64,000 nt of DNA. Source: Seminavis robusta (Eukaryota; Bacillariophyta; Bacillariophyceae; Naviculales; Naviculaceae). The notes beneath the pieces were generated by a model that made no database searches, was not told the origin of the DNA, and saw nothing but the letters and a program-made list of their open reading frames with translations. Positions 53,210 through 63,842 of this stretch are shown here, one piece after another. The DNA lies in assembly GCA_903772945.1 (NCBI GenBank), contig CAICTM010000057.1:40001-104000 (forward strand), written 5' to 3'. Within the stretch, counting starts at the first letter, position 1; each line of letters begins with the position of its first letter. The position numbers and the translations under genes are program-made.

Positions 53210-55190
53210 TTATGCCTCCACCAACATTTCCTCTGGCATTTCAATTCGTGGGAATACTCCGGTTGGTTTGCTGATAGAAACGCCCTTGACAATCGGTGAC
53301 GTCTCCAAATGGGCAAACGTCCGTTCATCCTCGGGTACCTGAAGAAGATCCAGTATTTTGTTGGCCGAGTCGGGGATGATGGGTTGGTAAAGGATGGCGA
53401 CTTGTCGTACCACCTCCAGAATGACGTAAAGGACGGTTGCCATTCTTTCGGGATCAGTCTTACGAAGGACCCATGGTGCCTGTTCGTCAATGTACTTGTT
53501 GGCACTTCGCACCATGCCAACAACTGCTTGTGAATATTTATGAATGGCTTGTACGCTCATGAATTCCGAGCATTGGTCTTTCAATCGAGCCGCTTCTTTT
53601 AACAATGCTTCATCTTCGGGTGTGTAGTCTCCCACTTCGGCCGGGATGGCTTTGCCACAATTCTTAAACGCCATGGAGAGTGTACGTTGACACAGATTGC
53701 CCAATTCATTGGCAAGATTGTTGTTCACTTTTTGAATCATTGATTTGTGGGAAAAGTCGCCGTCACTACCAAAACCGACTTCGGCCATCAAGAAAAAGCG
53801 TGTTTGATCAACGCCATACTATAGTTTCATTCATTCATTCATGAATTCATTTACCACCATTCAAAGGTCAGAGAAACACAGCATCCAGGTATTGCATATC
53901 AAACAAGCCGACAGCTTACCTTCTCTACCAGCTCGACAGGATCAATGACATTCCCGAGTGATTTGGAAATCTTTTCACCGTCTTTGGTCCACCATCCATG
54001 AGCAAAGAGTCGCTTGGGCAGTGGAATATCCGCTGCCATGAGAAATGCCGGCCAGTAGACGGCATGGAATCTTAGAATATCCTTTCCCACGACATGCAAC
54101 TGTGCCGGCCAAAACTTTTCGAAATTGTTGTTGTTGTCATTGGGATATCCCAATGCACTAATGTAATTGGTCAGGGCATCAATCCACACGTACATGATAT
54201 GATCATCGTCACCTGGAACGGGGACTCCCCATTTGAAGGATGTTCGACTGACGGACAAATCTCGCAGTCCTCCTTCGACAAAGGACAATACTTCGTTGCG
54301 ACGCGATGAGGGAGCGATACAATCGGGGCAATCCTTGTACCATTGCAGGAGTTTATCTTCAAAAGCACTGAGTTTGAAAAAGTACGATTCTTCCTTGGCC
54401 ACCCATTCGACGGCAGCTCCCGTGGGTGCGTTTCCATCTACCAATTCCGATTCCGAATAGAAACATTCATCTCGCACCGAGTACCATCCTTCGTAAGTTC
54501 CCAAATAAATGTATCCCTTGTCCACCAGTGTCTTCCACAAATGTTGGACGGCATCTTTGTGCTGGGCATCGGTAGTGCGAATGAATTGATCATTGGAAAT
54601 GTTGAGCAAGTCTAGGAGATCGCGGAAATTGACCGATACCGAATCGACAAACTCTTGTGGTGGTATTCCCCGGTCCGCCGCGGATTGTTCCACTTTTTGG
54701 CCGTGTTCGTCCGTGCCACTCAGAAAAAAGACGTCTCGTCCACTGAGACGCATAAATCTCGCAATCACATCGCACGCTAATAATAAACAAACAAACACAA
54801 AAAACCAGCCTGTGAGAATCAAATCAAATCAAATCAGAGTGTGTCTTCCTCTTTCCAAATAAAATCTCTTTTGCACTTTGCCCGCCAAGCATGCTAATGG
54901 TGTAACTCACCCACGGAAGTGTAAGCGTGACCAATGTGTGGTTTATCATTCACGTAATAGATGGGAGTAGTGATTTGAAATGGTCCTTTTCCGTCATCAA
55001 AAGAGGTGGGTGCCGTGGCCAGCAAGCCATGTTGCCATCTGTGGGTACCAGTAGAAAATCTGGTAGCAGTTGTGGTTCTAGCAGGAATAACTCGACTGTG
55101 AAAGGCTTGTACCAATGGACGACGCAGCAGCATCATCGAACCAAGGATAATCATCTTCATCCCGACAGAATGTACATGTAGTTGCAGCAT
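53210..55190 (-). CDS. Methionyl-tRNA synthetase, organellar type
   Basis: Three exons (55190-54911, 54776-53920, 53818-53210) give 581 aa; introns are GT-AG and all phases agree. The ATG at 55190 is preferred because the frame above it opens only at GTG. Residues 1-65 are a basic, hydroxylated presequence (LLRRPLVQAFHSRVIPARTT), fitting mitochondrial and possibly plastid import. Catalytic motifs are intact: HIGH at 85-88 (PIYYVNDKPHIGHAY), FLSGTDEHGQKV, MYVWIDALTNY, HVVGKDILRFHAVYWPA and KISKS at 362-366 (KMSKS motif). The connective peptide has CFYSESEL without the zinc-knuckle cysteines, as in MetG2/MARS2 enzymes. The anticodon-binding domain follows. It charges tRNA-Met in organelles. Confidence 0.93.
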
Positions 55191-55635
55191 GCTAATAAGG
55201 TTGTAACGTTGATTGTCGCAAACAGACAGAGTACCCACGGGAGAGATGAGAGAGATGTAAATTTTGTTCTCTGGATTATCACACTACTGTATTCTCTTGT
55301 CGCTTACGGCAGGTACGGCCCAGGTACCGTGCGTAGCAGACAGAAAGATGAGCTGTAATGAATGATTCAGGCCAAAGAAGATACTACTGTACCGTACCAT
55401 CCCACCTCATCGATAATGATGTTTGCTCTTCGCAACCTCGCCATCACACCACGGAAGCAAAGCTCCCGCGAAGACAGTTAGGTGTGGGGCTGCTGTGGTT
55501 GGCATCACTGACGTTATTTTGCGCTGAGTCACTTCAACCGTGACCCATTTCAGTCACGCTTTTACTTGAATGCATTAGCGTTAGAGCTAAATACGGTACC
55601 CGGTTAAGGTGTGTCGGAACCGGTACAGTACTATT
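55191..55635. other. Intergenic upstream of the synthetase gene
   Basis: About 450 bases with GTACCGTACC and GGTACCCGGTTAAGG motifs and no convincing frame. It probably contains the synthetase promoter. Confidence 0.4.
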
Positions 55636-56030
55636 TAAGTCAGCAGGAGCTGCAATACCTCAGCAGAAAGACAGATAGAAGAAGGATGACATGTTTGAGA
55701 TTGCACCCTTCTTTCAAGGTAGCCCCGGCGGCAACGCACAACTCGTCGTGTGTTGCCGCCGGCTAACCAAAATTTTATATCTGTCACTCCCGTATGTACC
55801 TGTAACTTTTGTAGCTTCTGCTGGCTCATTGTGTTGAGTGCACTAACCTTGAATAATCATGATTTATTCCTACCCCTAAATTTGTAGAACCTTCAATTTC
55901 CAGTTTTGTTGGCTTACGCCTATCTCTACCCCTATATTTTGGCTTCACTGGAACAGGAAACAGGAAGCAGGAAACAGGATAAGTCAGCGGGAGCTACGAT
56001 ACCCTGGCAGAAGGACAGATAGAAGGGGAT
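55636..56030. repeat. Dispersed noncoding repeat, copy 1
   Basis: It begins TAAGTCAGCAGGAGCTGCAA. It shares with 57186-57580 and 57640-57870 the blocks GAGATTGCACC, CTGTCACTCC, TTGTGTTGAGTGCACTAACC, ATGATTTATTCCTAC and TTCAATTTCCAGTTTTGTTG. A second, partial start (AAGTCAGCGGGAGCTACGATA) lies at about 55980. No frame is conserved between copies. It ends in AGGAAACAGG-type short repeats. Confidence 0.75.
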
Positions 56031-56132
56031 CACATTAAGATTGCTGCAATACATGTACAAAAAGGAGAATCTGGAGGATCAGTAGGTAGAGCACTGGCTA
56101 ATACAGTACATCGACAATGACACAGAATCATT

Positions 56133-56835
56133 TCATTTACTGTAGCCGTATTTCTCTACAAGCCCTGGCAATATATTTTTCCGCCACCACAAACGCTTGC
56201 GAGCACAAATTGCTTTATCGAGTGATTCTTTAACCCGCTCAAGTTTTAGATCATGATGTGTTGGACCATCTCTCATCTCTTTTGCAATTTTCTTTCTATC
56301 ATACGTATGTTGAAATATGTTGCACTCTGCTTCGTAGAAACCTGGATCCTTTGCATGGAGTTTCTGTTGCGTTTCGTCCCAATCATGCCTTAAGCTTGCA
56401 TGTTCTTTCTTTACCTGTTCTGTGATGTCTGTAAGCTGAGCTTTCATCCATGCTCCATTTAAAGAGGTTTCTAGGTCTTCAACACCATGTAGCTTCTGCA
56501 GCTTATGTCGCTCCAACTTCAGCTCAAGCTTTAGCTTGCTTATTTCCAAAGCTCGATCAATCCAGCGCTTTCTTTCTTTGAAATCATGCGCCTCAGCCAG
56601 CATCAAAAAATCCCTTGATCGAGCGTCTGATCTGTTTCCTTTCTTGATCCTTTGTTTTGGCAATCAAACATTCTTCTATAGATTGTTGTTCTCGATGCTT
56701 CTGCATGAAGTCTCTTTTGACTTTCAACTCTGCCTGCCGTTCCTCATCTGTTTGTTGTGCCTGCTTCTTCTGTCTGGATCGCCGATTGGCTTCAATCTTC
56801 CTGCGGTAAGCAGGTGTTCCATACTTGACTGGCAT
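56133..56835 (-). pseudogene. Lysine-rich helical protein in two overlapping frames, probably frameshifted
   Basis: An ATG at 56833-56835 opens an 80-codon frame (MPVKYGTPAYRRKIEANRRS...). It overlaps by ~70 bases a second frame of 176 codons that ends at 56133 and has no ATG before MLAEAHDFKERKRW. Both products are very rich in Lys, Arg, Glu and Gln with coiled-coil character, and they are of one style, so a single-base shift around 56600-56660 may have split one gene. I recognise no family. The location within repeats suggests a gene belonging to a transposable element or a decayed copy. An unseen intron is a less likely explanation. Confidence 0.4.
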
Positions 56836-57185
56836 AGTTGCTTTGCCACCCGAGTTGGTGCCGTGACAAATGGCTGTTGCCCTCTCGATGGCTGTTGTCA
56901 GTAGGTGGCGGGTGCTTGTAGGGAAGTTTACTATGCAGTTAGAGGGAACTATGGGGGAAAGGGATAATGTAGATAATCCATATTTAAAAAAAAAGCTGAG
57001 AATGCCTACTTTGTGTTTTTGTCGGTTGTTGATTACAAGTGGGTCTGCGGCTGTTACCCTAGCTTTGGACGATCGAATTGCTGCAGCAAAAATTCTTAAC
57101 CTTAACCCTATACCCTGGCTTCACCAAAACGAGGGGGATCTCACAGACACGAAAGGAGGGGGTCCCACAGATACTGCATAGGCCT

Positions 57186-57580
57186 ATTTAAGTCAGCGGG
57201 AGCTGCAATGCCCCGGCAGAAAGACAAATAGAAGAAGGAAGATCATGTTTGAGATTGCACCTTTCTTTCAAGATAGCCATGGCGACAACACCCGACTTCG
57301 TCGTGTGTTGCCCCTCGGTATTATTCCCTCATTGTTACCTTCTTTTGTATTTAAGCTAGCCCTGGCAACAACACCCGAAGAAGTCGGGTGTTGCCGCCCG
57401 CTAACCATAATTTTACAGCTGTCATTCCCTTATGTAACTGTAACCTTTGTAGCTTCTGCAGGCTTATTGTGTTGAGTGCACTAACCTTGAATAATTATGA
57501 TTTATTCCTACTCCCAAACTTGTTAAACCTTCAATTTCCAGTTTTGTTGGCTTAAGACTATCTCTATCCCTATATTTTGG
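57186..57580. repeat. Dispersed noncoding repeat, copy 2, with hairpins
   Basis: Nearly the same order of blocks as copy 1. It contains two strong hairpins. At 57286-57310, CAACACCCGAC and GTCGTGTGTTG pair with one mismatch around a TTC loop. At 57369-57393, CAACACCCGA pairs perfectly with TCGGGTGTTG. The hairpins replace the diverged CAACGCACAACTCGTCG segment of copy 1. Confidence 0.75.
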
Positions 57581-57975
57581 CAACACCCGACTCCGTCGTG
57601 TGTTGCCGCCCAGTGTTATTCCCTCATTTTAACCTTCTTTTTTCTGTAAGCTAGCCCTGGCGACAACACCCGACTTCGTCGTGTGTTGCCATAATTTTAC
57701 AGCTGTCACTCCTGTATGTACCTGTAACTTTTGTAGCATCTGCTGGCTTATTGTGTTGAGTGCACTAACCTTGAATAATCATGATTTATTCCTACCCCTA
57801 AATTTGTAGAACCTTCAATTTCCAGTTTTGTTGGCTTAAGCTATCTCTACCCCTATATTTTGGCTTCACCAGAATAGGAAATATCAAAAAAGGGGGTGAG
57901 GGCTCAGGCAGATAGACTGCCGAGGTTAGGAAATACCAAAAAAGGGGTGAGGGCTCAGGCAGAAAGACTGCCGAG
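57581..57975. repeat. Dispersed noncoding repeat, copy 3, with hairpins and a short tandem tail
   Basis: It carries hairpins at 57581-57605 (CTC loop region) and 57664-57688 (TTC loop) of the same CAACACCCGAC family, then the TTGTGTTGAGTGCACTAACC block. It ends with two tandem copies of a ~50-base unit containing GGGGTGAGGGCTCAGGCAGA (about 57875-57975). No coding potential. Confidence 0.75.
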
Positions 57976-58773
57976 GTAATGGTACTAGTACAGTACCATG
58001 GGCGGCACTTTTCTAGATTCCAGCGTCCAGTTATCCGGGATGTGGTCCAGTGGTTTATCATAATGCCGGCTGGCGTTCTTAACTATCGTAACTGTTTCTG
58101 TGTGAGACATTTGGAAATGGCGGTCACAATGACTGTGTTCGTGAAACGATTGAAATGCCTGGGGGTTGGGACGAGTGATGAGTCGAGTCGAGTCATCGTT
58201 TTTTTTTTAAATGATTGTTCCACATTGGGTTCGTGGTCCGTCACTAACAAAAGCACTGGGGAGGTTTACTATAGAGCATTCAGTACAAACCAGAATTTTG
58301 GGTTTGGGGTTTTCCCGCAAATACGGAGTACCGGTCGATCCATCCTCCAAAGCCAACGATGCGACCAGCAACCACAGCGTAAACATTAACCAACAATGGC
58401 GCTACATGGGGGTCTCCAGCTCCTCAACCACCGTACCAAACTGGATCCAGTTTGTGGAATATCTTCCAACAGCTGTGATGGACACAATGCTGAAGGTGGA
58501 TCCATTTCTGTCGTCATCCAAAGGCAAACCATGGTCTTGTTGTCTGCAGAATTTTGCTTGATTTTGCTTCCTTTTGCTGGTGATTGGTGGACCAAACCGT
58601 ACTAGTTACGGGAAAAGCTGAAATACTGGCTGGCTCGTTTACTATCAGTTTTCAGTACTCCCCGTGTTATTTGTTAGTAGCGGAATTGAGGCTCCACTCA
58701 ACCCAATGTGTTCTCGATGCAAACTTTGGTGGCAAACCACAGGACCGTTGCTCAATGGTGCCTGTGGTGGTGT
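57976..58773. other. Intergenic, no gene seen
   Basis: About 800 bases with overlapping short frames on both strands but no conserved motif. TTTTTTTTT at about 58199-58207. Nothing further can be supported. Confidence 0.4.
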
Positions 58774-59131
58774 TTAGGGCAGAGTTTCCAAACTCTGCCC
58801 TAATAATAATTAGGGCAGAGTTTGGAAACTCTGCCCTAAATTTCAAACTCTGCCCTAATTTAGGGCAGAGTTTGAAACTCTGCCCTAAATTAGGGCATGG
58901 TTTCAAAACTCTACCTAATAATTAGGGCAGAGTTTCAAACTCTGCCCTAAATTAGGGCAGAGTTTCATAGTATTTACTATTCAGTCCCGTTTCGATTTAG
59001 GGCAGAGTTTCTCTGCCCTAAATTTCAAACTCTGCCCTAAATTAGGGCAGAGTTTCAAACTCTACCCTAAATTAGGGCATGGTTTCAAAACTCTACCCTA
59101 TAATTAGGGCAGAGTTTGAAACTCTGCCCTA
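58774..59131. repeat. Palindrome array of TTAGGGCAGAGTTT units
   Basis: At least seven palindromes of the form TTAGGGCAGAGTTT, one or two bases, AAACTCTGCCCTAA are packed into about 360 bases. Some share arms and some are half units. Variants with GGGCATGG or CTACCCTA occur near 58895-58915 and 59076-59100. A 40-base unrelated piece (58968-58996) interrupts the array. Because every unit is self-complementary, long frames on both strands here are artefacts. Confidence 0.9.
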
Positions 59132-59266
59132 CAGCGAATCCTACCCTAAATCCTGGGTTCCCCATTGGCACCCCCTGAGGCACGCTCCAGGAAGCACCTT
59201 CACTAAATGCTCATTCCCATTCTTTCAACACCACAAACCTTGTTGTACATGTAGGAGCCGTGCATC

Positions 59267-59830
59267 ATGCACAGCCCATCAGCCACAGGAGGAGGAGCAA
59301 CAACAGAAGGGCCCGTTACCCCCGTTGCTGCTCCAGCGAATACTACCAAGATCTTTGACTCAATTGAGCAGCAGTATGCAAATTATCCCATCGTCCTGGA
59401 TGCCCTTTTGAAGGTGAAGTATAAGATTGAACACGGGACGCTCGCCGGTAGCTATAACATCGTTGACCGAAGCACTGATCACGCTCATGTTCTCTTCAAC
59501 TTACCTGGCAAAGTTCAGCATGAGTACTTTCCTCCGCAAGACTTCGATACTTATGCCCAAATGTATCCCTCGGATATGTATGATGGGATCACCTTCAACG
59601 GCGATCTCATCGAGCAATGCCAGAGATTCTACGTTTCCAAGCAATTCAACAATGGCCCCCAGTCAACGTATTCTTCCGGCTCACTGTCGGTTGTGGAGTC
59701 ATCTCTTGCCATCAGGGGCGGACTCCTCCAACTTGATGGTGCTGGAAGTGGAACTGCAATGACCATGTCGCGCTGGCCTGAGAGGCTTGGCTTGACATGG
59801 GAAACTGCTGGAAGTTTGACTAGCTTGTAG
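59267..59830 (+). CDS. Open frame of unknown function
   Basis: A frame of 187 codons from an ATG (59267). The inferred protein has a low-complexity start (Ala/Thr/Gly/Pro) followed by more natural composition: IFDSIEQQYANYPIVLDALL, YFPPQDFDTYAQMYPSD and DLIEQCQRFYVSKQF. I recognise no family. The frame ends ten bases inside the tail of the Gag remnant on the other strand, so it may be part of the sequence into which the element inserted, or a chance frame in element DNA. It has neither a recognised domain nor repeat copies in the window. Low confidence. Confidence 0.35.
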   Translation: MHSPSATGGGATTEGPVTPVAAPANTTKIFDSIEQQYANYPIVLDALLKVKYKIEHGTLAGSYNIVDRSTDHAHVLFNLPGKVQHEYFPPQDFDTYAQMYPSDMYDGITFNGDLIEQCQRFYVSKQFNNGPQSTYSSGSLSVVESSLAIRGGLLQLDGAGSGTAMTMSRWPERLGLTWETAGSLTSL

Positions 59831-61149
59831 GAGGTGGAGGGATTCCACTGAATCCACTCCTGGTCGATGTGTCTCCGGCTGGAGATGGAGCTGGTGCCGT
59901 CACCACTGTGGTAGGCACTCCTTGAAGCAGTTGCATCCGATGTTGATGATACTGCGGCATGAAGGACTTCTTCATGCCATTGAATTTGTTGATCGCCCAT
60001 TCCGGTTTGGGGATCTTGGATTTGACCTTGCACTGTGGAAGCTTGTGATCTGGGCTGCCACAACAGTAGCAGGCTTAGCTGGGAGCCCTTCCTTCATCTT
60101 CTTGGGATCAAAAGAAGGTGGCTTGGGATTGGAGTATGGTTTCCGTTCCCTGCTCTTCCACTGTTCCAACCATTCCTTGCTGGCCTTGAATCTGACATTG
60201 GACAGTGTCTCTCTGAGATGGTCCAGGGTAGCAGGGAACTGGATGCTGCCGTCCATGGCATAGGCTGCCTCAACGGTCTTCTGGTAATCTCCATATCGTC
60301 CTTCTTGTAGTCCATGGTAGCCCACGGTTGCTTTCAACCTAGCCCTTTCTGTCACTAGCACCTTTTCTTGGGCGTCGTGACCCGATGCGGCCTGATATTC
60401 AGCTAATCCGATAGTCCTGGCATCAATGAACTCCGTTCCGACAAGGTCATACACTTGGTCCACGTCGCTGTCGACCTTTCTCAAGTAGAAGTCAACTCTG
60501 TCATGGTCTCCTTGTTTCGGGAACAAACCACGTTGGATGGTCTTGATGAATTGTAGTAATGGGAACTCTTTGGTTGAGCCCTGCATCACTATCAATCTGA
60601 TCCTCTTGAGCATCTCAATGGGATCGAGCTTGACTGCATCCTCATAGTCTCCTAGACCTCTAAGCTTGGACTTCATGGCGTCGGTACAGTATGTCACCTG
60701 GATGGTGGTTGCACCAGTCTTGAGAATGTTCTCATAGGTGCGAGTCGACTTGTCATAGATGGATGACTTGGCCTTGTACTCGCTGAGTTCCAAGCATCGT
60801 ACTCTTGGGCTTTGGGATCAGTAAGTGATATCTGAAGTGTAGGCTTGGTCGGCTTGGTTGGTGCCTGACTTGTCATGGTCTCAATGGCCAATGAAGCCAA
60901 GGGCACATCATTCCATTCAGGCTTGATCCTTAGGTCCTGTACAATGTTGGTCAGGGTCTCTTCAAAAGGATAATGCCTGGTGTCAGCCTGTCCATTTGGA
61001 TGGAAGAGGAACTGACGCTTAGGACTCTTGTTCTGGTTCCTGTAGCTGTTGCCTCTTCCTTGATGGCTTCTTCCTGAGGAATTGAATCCCCTACCCCCCC
61101 TAGAAGGGTATCTTCCTCCACCACGACCACCTCTTCCTTGGAATCTCAT
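59820..61149 (-). pseudogene. Copia-like retrotransposon Gag remnant with CCHC zinc knuckle
   Basis: An ATG at 61147-61149 begins an Arg/Gly-rich region (RGGRGGGRYPSRGGRG), then AQEYDAW. The frame shifts near 60795 and resumes at LELSEYKAKSSIYDKST, and ~270 residues typical of Ty1/Copia-type Gag follow (ENILKTGATTIQVTYC, EFPLLQFIKTIQRGLFP). Near 60085 a second shift leads to the frame with CYCCGSPDHKLPQC, a CCHC zinc knuckle (C-x2-C-x4-H-x4-C), then a proline-rich tail and TAG at 59820-59822. No protease, integrase or reverse transcriptase follows in the next kilobase. Gag would coat element RNA. This copy is inactive. Confidence 0.75.
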
Positions 61150-62798
61150 GGTTGCCGTTGGTGCAATACACGGCTCTTAGCCTTATTCGCGACTCGATCC
61201 TAGATAGGGTTTGAGTTCGACTCATGACCGAGTCTCTCGTGAATAGTCATTTGAGACAGGGTTCTCAATGACCGCGCTAGTCATACTAGGTTGATGATGA
61301 AACATCGCTCTAGATATTTAGCCAGCGTGGAGTACTTCCACGCTACTAGATCCAGGCTAGACAAACCTCCCACGCGTTCCGTTTTAGGATCGTGGAGAGA
61401 CGTAGGATTACTACCACAACCTACTCTATCACACTTTATAGTCTCCCGCGGGAAGCCAGATCTACAATCCCTTGATGATGATCTCTCTCGTTGATTAGTT
61501 TTCATAGCTTTCTAATCTCTCTCATAACTTTCATTCTCTCAAACTCAAAACACTCGAAAGATCTTTACACTAGCTTTTAGCGTAGTGCATTGGTGTGGTA
61601 ATGCACTCTTGTGCTGTGCTTGTTCCTTGGAACTAGCTTGTTCTCGTGGAACTGTTCTTGTGTGGGTACTCCTGCAGGAAGGACCTCACGGTGGACTCTT
61701 GTATGAGTCACTGCTTTGTGAAAAAGCTTGCTTGGTGGCTGGATAGCCTTCTTTTCGTGCACTCTTGGTGTACTGGCTGAATAGCCTCTGTCTTTGACAG
61801 CTCACGTAAAACGTGGTGTTTCTTGTGTGGAACCTTGGGTAGTAGCGAACTGCCTCTGTCGGTCCTTTCGTTGCCTCTGTTCTTCTGCAGATGGCCTTCG
61901 TATACTTAGATGAGTACACGGTGTGAGTTTCAATGGCTGGAACAGTTATCTCGTGAAGATTTGGTCCTTCGAGTTATCAGAAACGTTACCGGGATTTGAA
62001 CTCTCAAAGCTCACAGGTACCGATGACACGATTAGACTTATCTCACTCAATATCTGGAGTTAGAAGCTTGCACTGATACTCAGAGTACCTTTGTCGTGTG
62101 CCGCAACTTCCTCTGTATAAGTGTCTTTACCTATCTCTGATGGTTCAAACAGTAGCTTGATCGTCGTAGATGGCCTCTTGCTCGAGCGATTTGAAGTGTC
62201 AAACCTCTGATGACGTAATCGCGCGACAACTCGCTGGATAACAGCTTGATTCCGTCGCTTCCGCTATTGAATCAGTGTGGATTAACGTACTCTTTGCACT
62301 GGTATCTTCAGATCAACACAGTTCCGGCCGGAAACTGTGGATCGATCTTCGACGTACCGTGTCAGTCGCGCGGAAATGGGAATTCTCCTGTTAGATCTGT
62401 TTGTCTATGCAGATAGTGCTGCTGTGCACTGTATTTCTGCACCTCTTCTCTGTTGCAGTAGTTAACTCAATACACTTTGACTTGGTTACCTTGATATCAA
62501 TCTCGAGATCGGTAGTAGTAGTAACTCGAGATGGCCTTTTGCTTTTCAGTGTTGTTTGCTAGTAATACTGCAGCTTATTGGGAAGTAATTTGGTTTTAGA
62601 TTAAGCTGAAAAGCAAAAGTGAGGATTTTCTGGTGGTGCATAGCAATTCTTGTGATTGAATTGGATATAAGGACCCCCGCAACACTTTAGACCTAAAACT
62701 CCCTTGGTTCCTTGCATCATGAATTTGCATGCGAACCGGACTAGATGATTAATACACGAGTCAATAGTAAAGAGGTGTCAGGTATATTTCCTCCAACA
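61150..62798 (-). mobile_element. Probable 5' LTR and leader of the Gag-bearing element
   Basis: On the minus strand this ~1.65 kb noncoding region starts TGTTGGAGGAAATATACC at 62798 and runs to the Gag ATG. The start is a typical LTR-type TG. A TATAAAG box with a CCCGCGGGAG neighbour lies near 61435-61452. The right end of the LTR and the primer-binding site could not be placed, and no second LTR was found on the other side of Gag, so the copy is incomplete or truncated. Confidence 0.55.
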
Positions 62799-63842
62799 CA
62801 CTTGGGCTGGCCTGGAAACGCTGCTGCTATTGGCCAGGTGTTGGTTGGAGCCATGCTTCTGACAATGAGAGGAGTGGTTCTTGTTGATCTTATCAAGCAT
62901 GCAATCATACTTGGTGGACACTTCCTCGAACAGGAATTTCCACAACGGGGATACTTTGCTGGCAGACTTGCCCGACTTGGTTGTTGCGAGAGCGGCCTTG
63001 CTGAAATTTGGAAACATGTACTCGTGGTCGCATCCTACCATCACCACTAGATAGATTGCACTGAAATAGTAGTCCTGATACAGACCGTCTCTAAACGGGT
63101 GAATGGCGATATCCTGGAGGACGCCGTTCTTTTGCTTCTGAAGTTCCAGGTACAACACCTGGTACTCGTAAACACATTCGTTAACATCTTTGACCAAATG
63201 GTCTTCTGGGGAGGCGAGACTCGCTTCACTGCCCCTTCCGGCACAGTGGTAGCTGGTATTGAGGAGGTGCCAAAACTCTGCACTGGAGGTGGATCCATCC
63301 CATATGCAACAAATGGCGAGGCATTCACGGTCTTCCCTGGTGCTACCTGCGATGGATTTTACCGCTTTGGTGTTGGTCGCCCTGTGACGTTCCCGGAACT
63401 TGCCTTGTAGCTTTTCTTTCAGTTTGTTCCATTATCGGGGTTGAAACACCGGGATGGGCGGATCTAATTCGAACTTCTCGTTGCAGAAATACTTTCTCAC
63501 GTCACCAGCAAACTGCTCGGCGGTACGTTTCGAGATGCGGTCGGCTCCGGGTTTACGGGCTTTAATGGCGTAGGACATGAGGCAAGTGAAGAAGGCACCG
63601 ATGAGGTCTCCCCACCATTTGAAGACGGCTTGCTCGTCGGGTTGGGGTGGGATTCCGCAGTAGGGAATGCCTTTGGCCTCCGTGTAAGGAAAACCATTCT
63701 GGACGGAGTAGCCTTGCATATAGAAATTAAAATGGGCGAGGGCGAGATTGAGGCGTTTCTCCGCGGAGGCTAGCTTCTCCATGCTGGCGTTGGTGTAGAC
63801 AGGGTGGTCTACACCTGTTGGCGGCGGCGGCTTTGTCGTCAT
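62799..63842 (-). pseudogene. Tyrosine-recombinase-like protein, interrupted by a stop and truncated by the LTR
   Basis: From the ATG at 63842 the frame runs to a TAA at 63432-63434 (after PPIPVFQPR), then continues open in the same frame to 62801. The text is natural throughout: WNKLKEKLQGKFRERHRA, DRECLAICCIWDGSTSSAEF, and CAGRGSEASLASPEDHLV, followed by HPFRDGLYQDYYFSAIY and YMFPNF. The AGRGSE...L segment resembles the box containing the first catalytic Arg of tyrosine recombinases (TGLR.SE..L). Families of such proteins belong to Crypton- or DIRS-like elements. The frame is lost where TGTTGGAGG begins, so the retroelement seems to have inserted into it. The C-terminal catalytic part is missing from the window. 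Confidence 0.55.

Noticed and set aside
58774-59131. TTAGGG words suggesting a telomere or telomere-like tract
   Set aside because: TTAGGG occurs only as part of the longer palindromic unit, never as tandem hexamers, and flanking DNA continues on both sides.
58584-59411. Open frames on both strands through the palindrome array
   Set aside because: Self-complementary repeats create matching frames on both strands, and the translations are repetitive artefacts.
61190-61250. tRNA-like GAGTTCGACTC stretch near the Gag start
   Set aside because: No acceptor stem or anticodon arm can be folded around it.
62745-63410. Plus-strand frames over the recombinase-like gene
   Set aside because: The minus strand reads as a continuous natural protein over the same DNA, so the plus frames are shadows.
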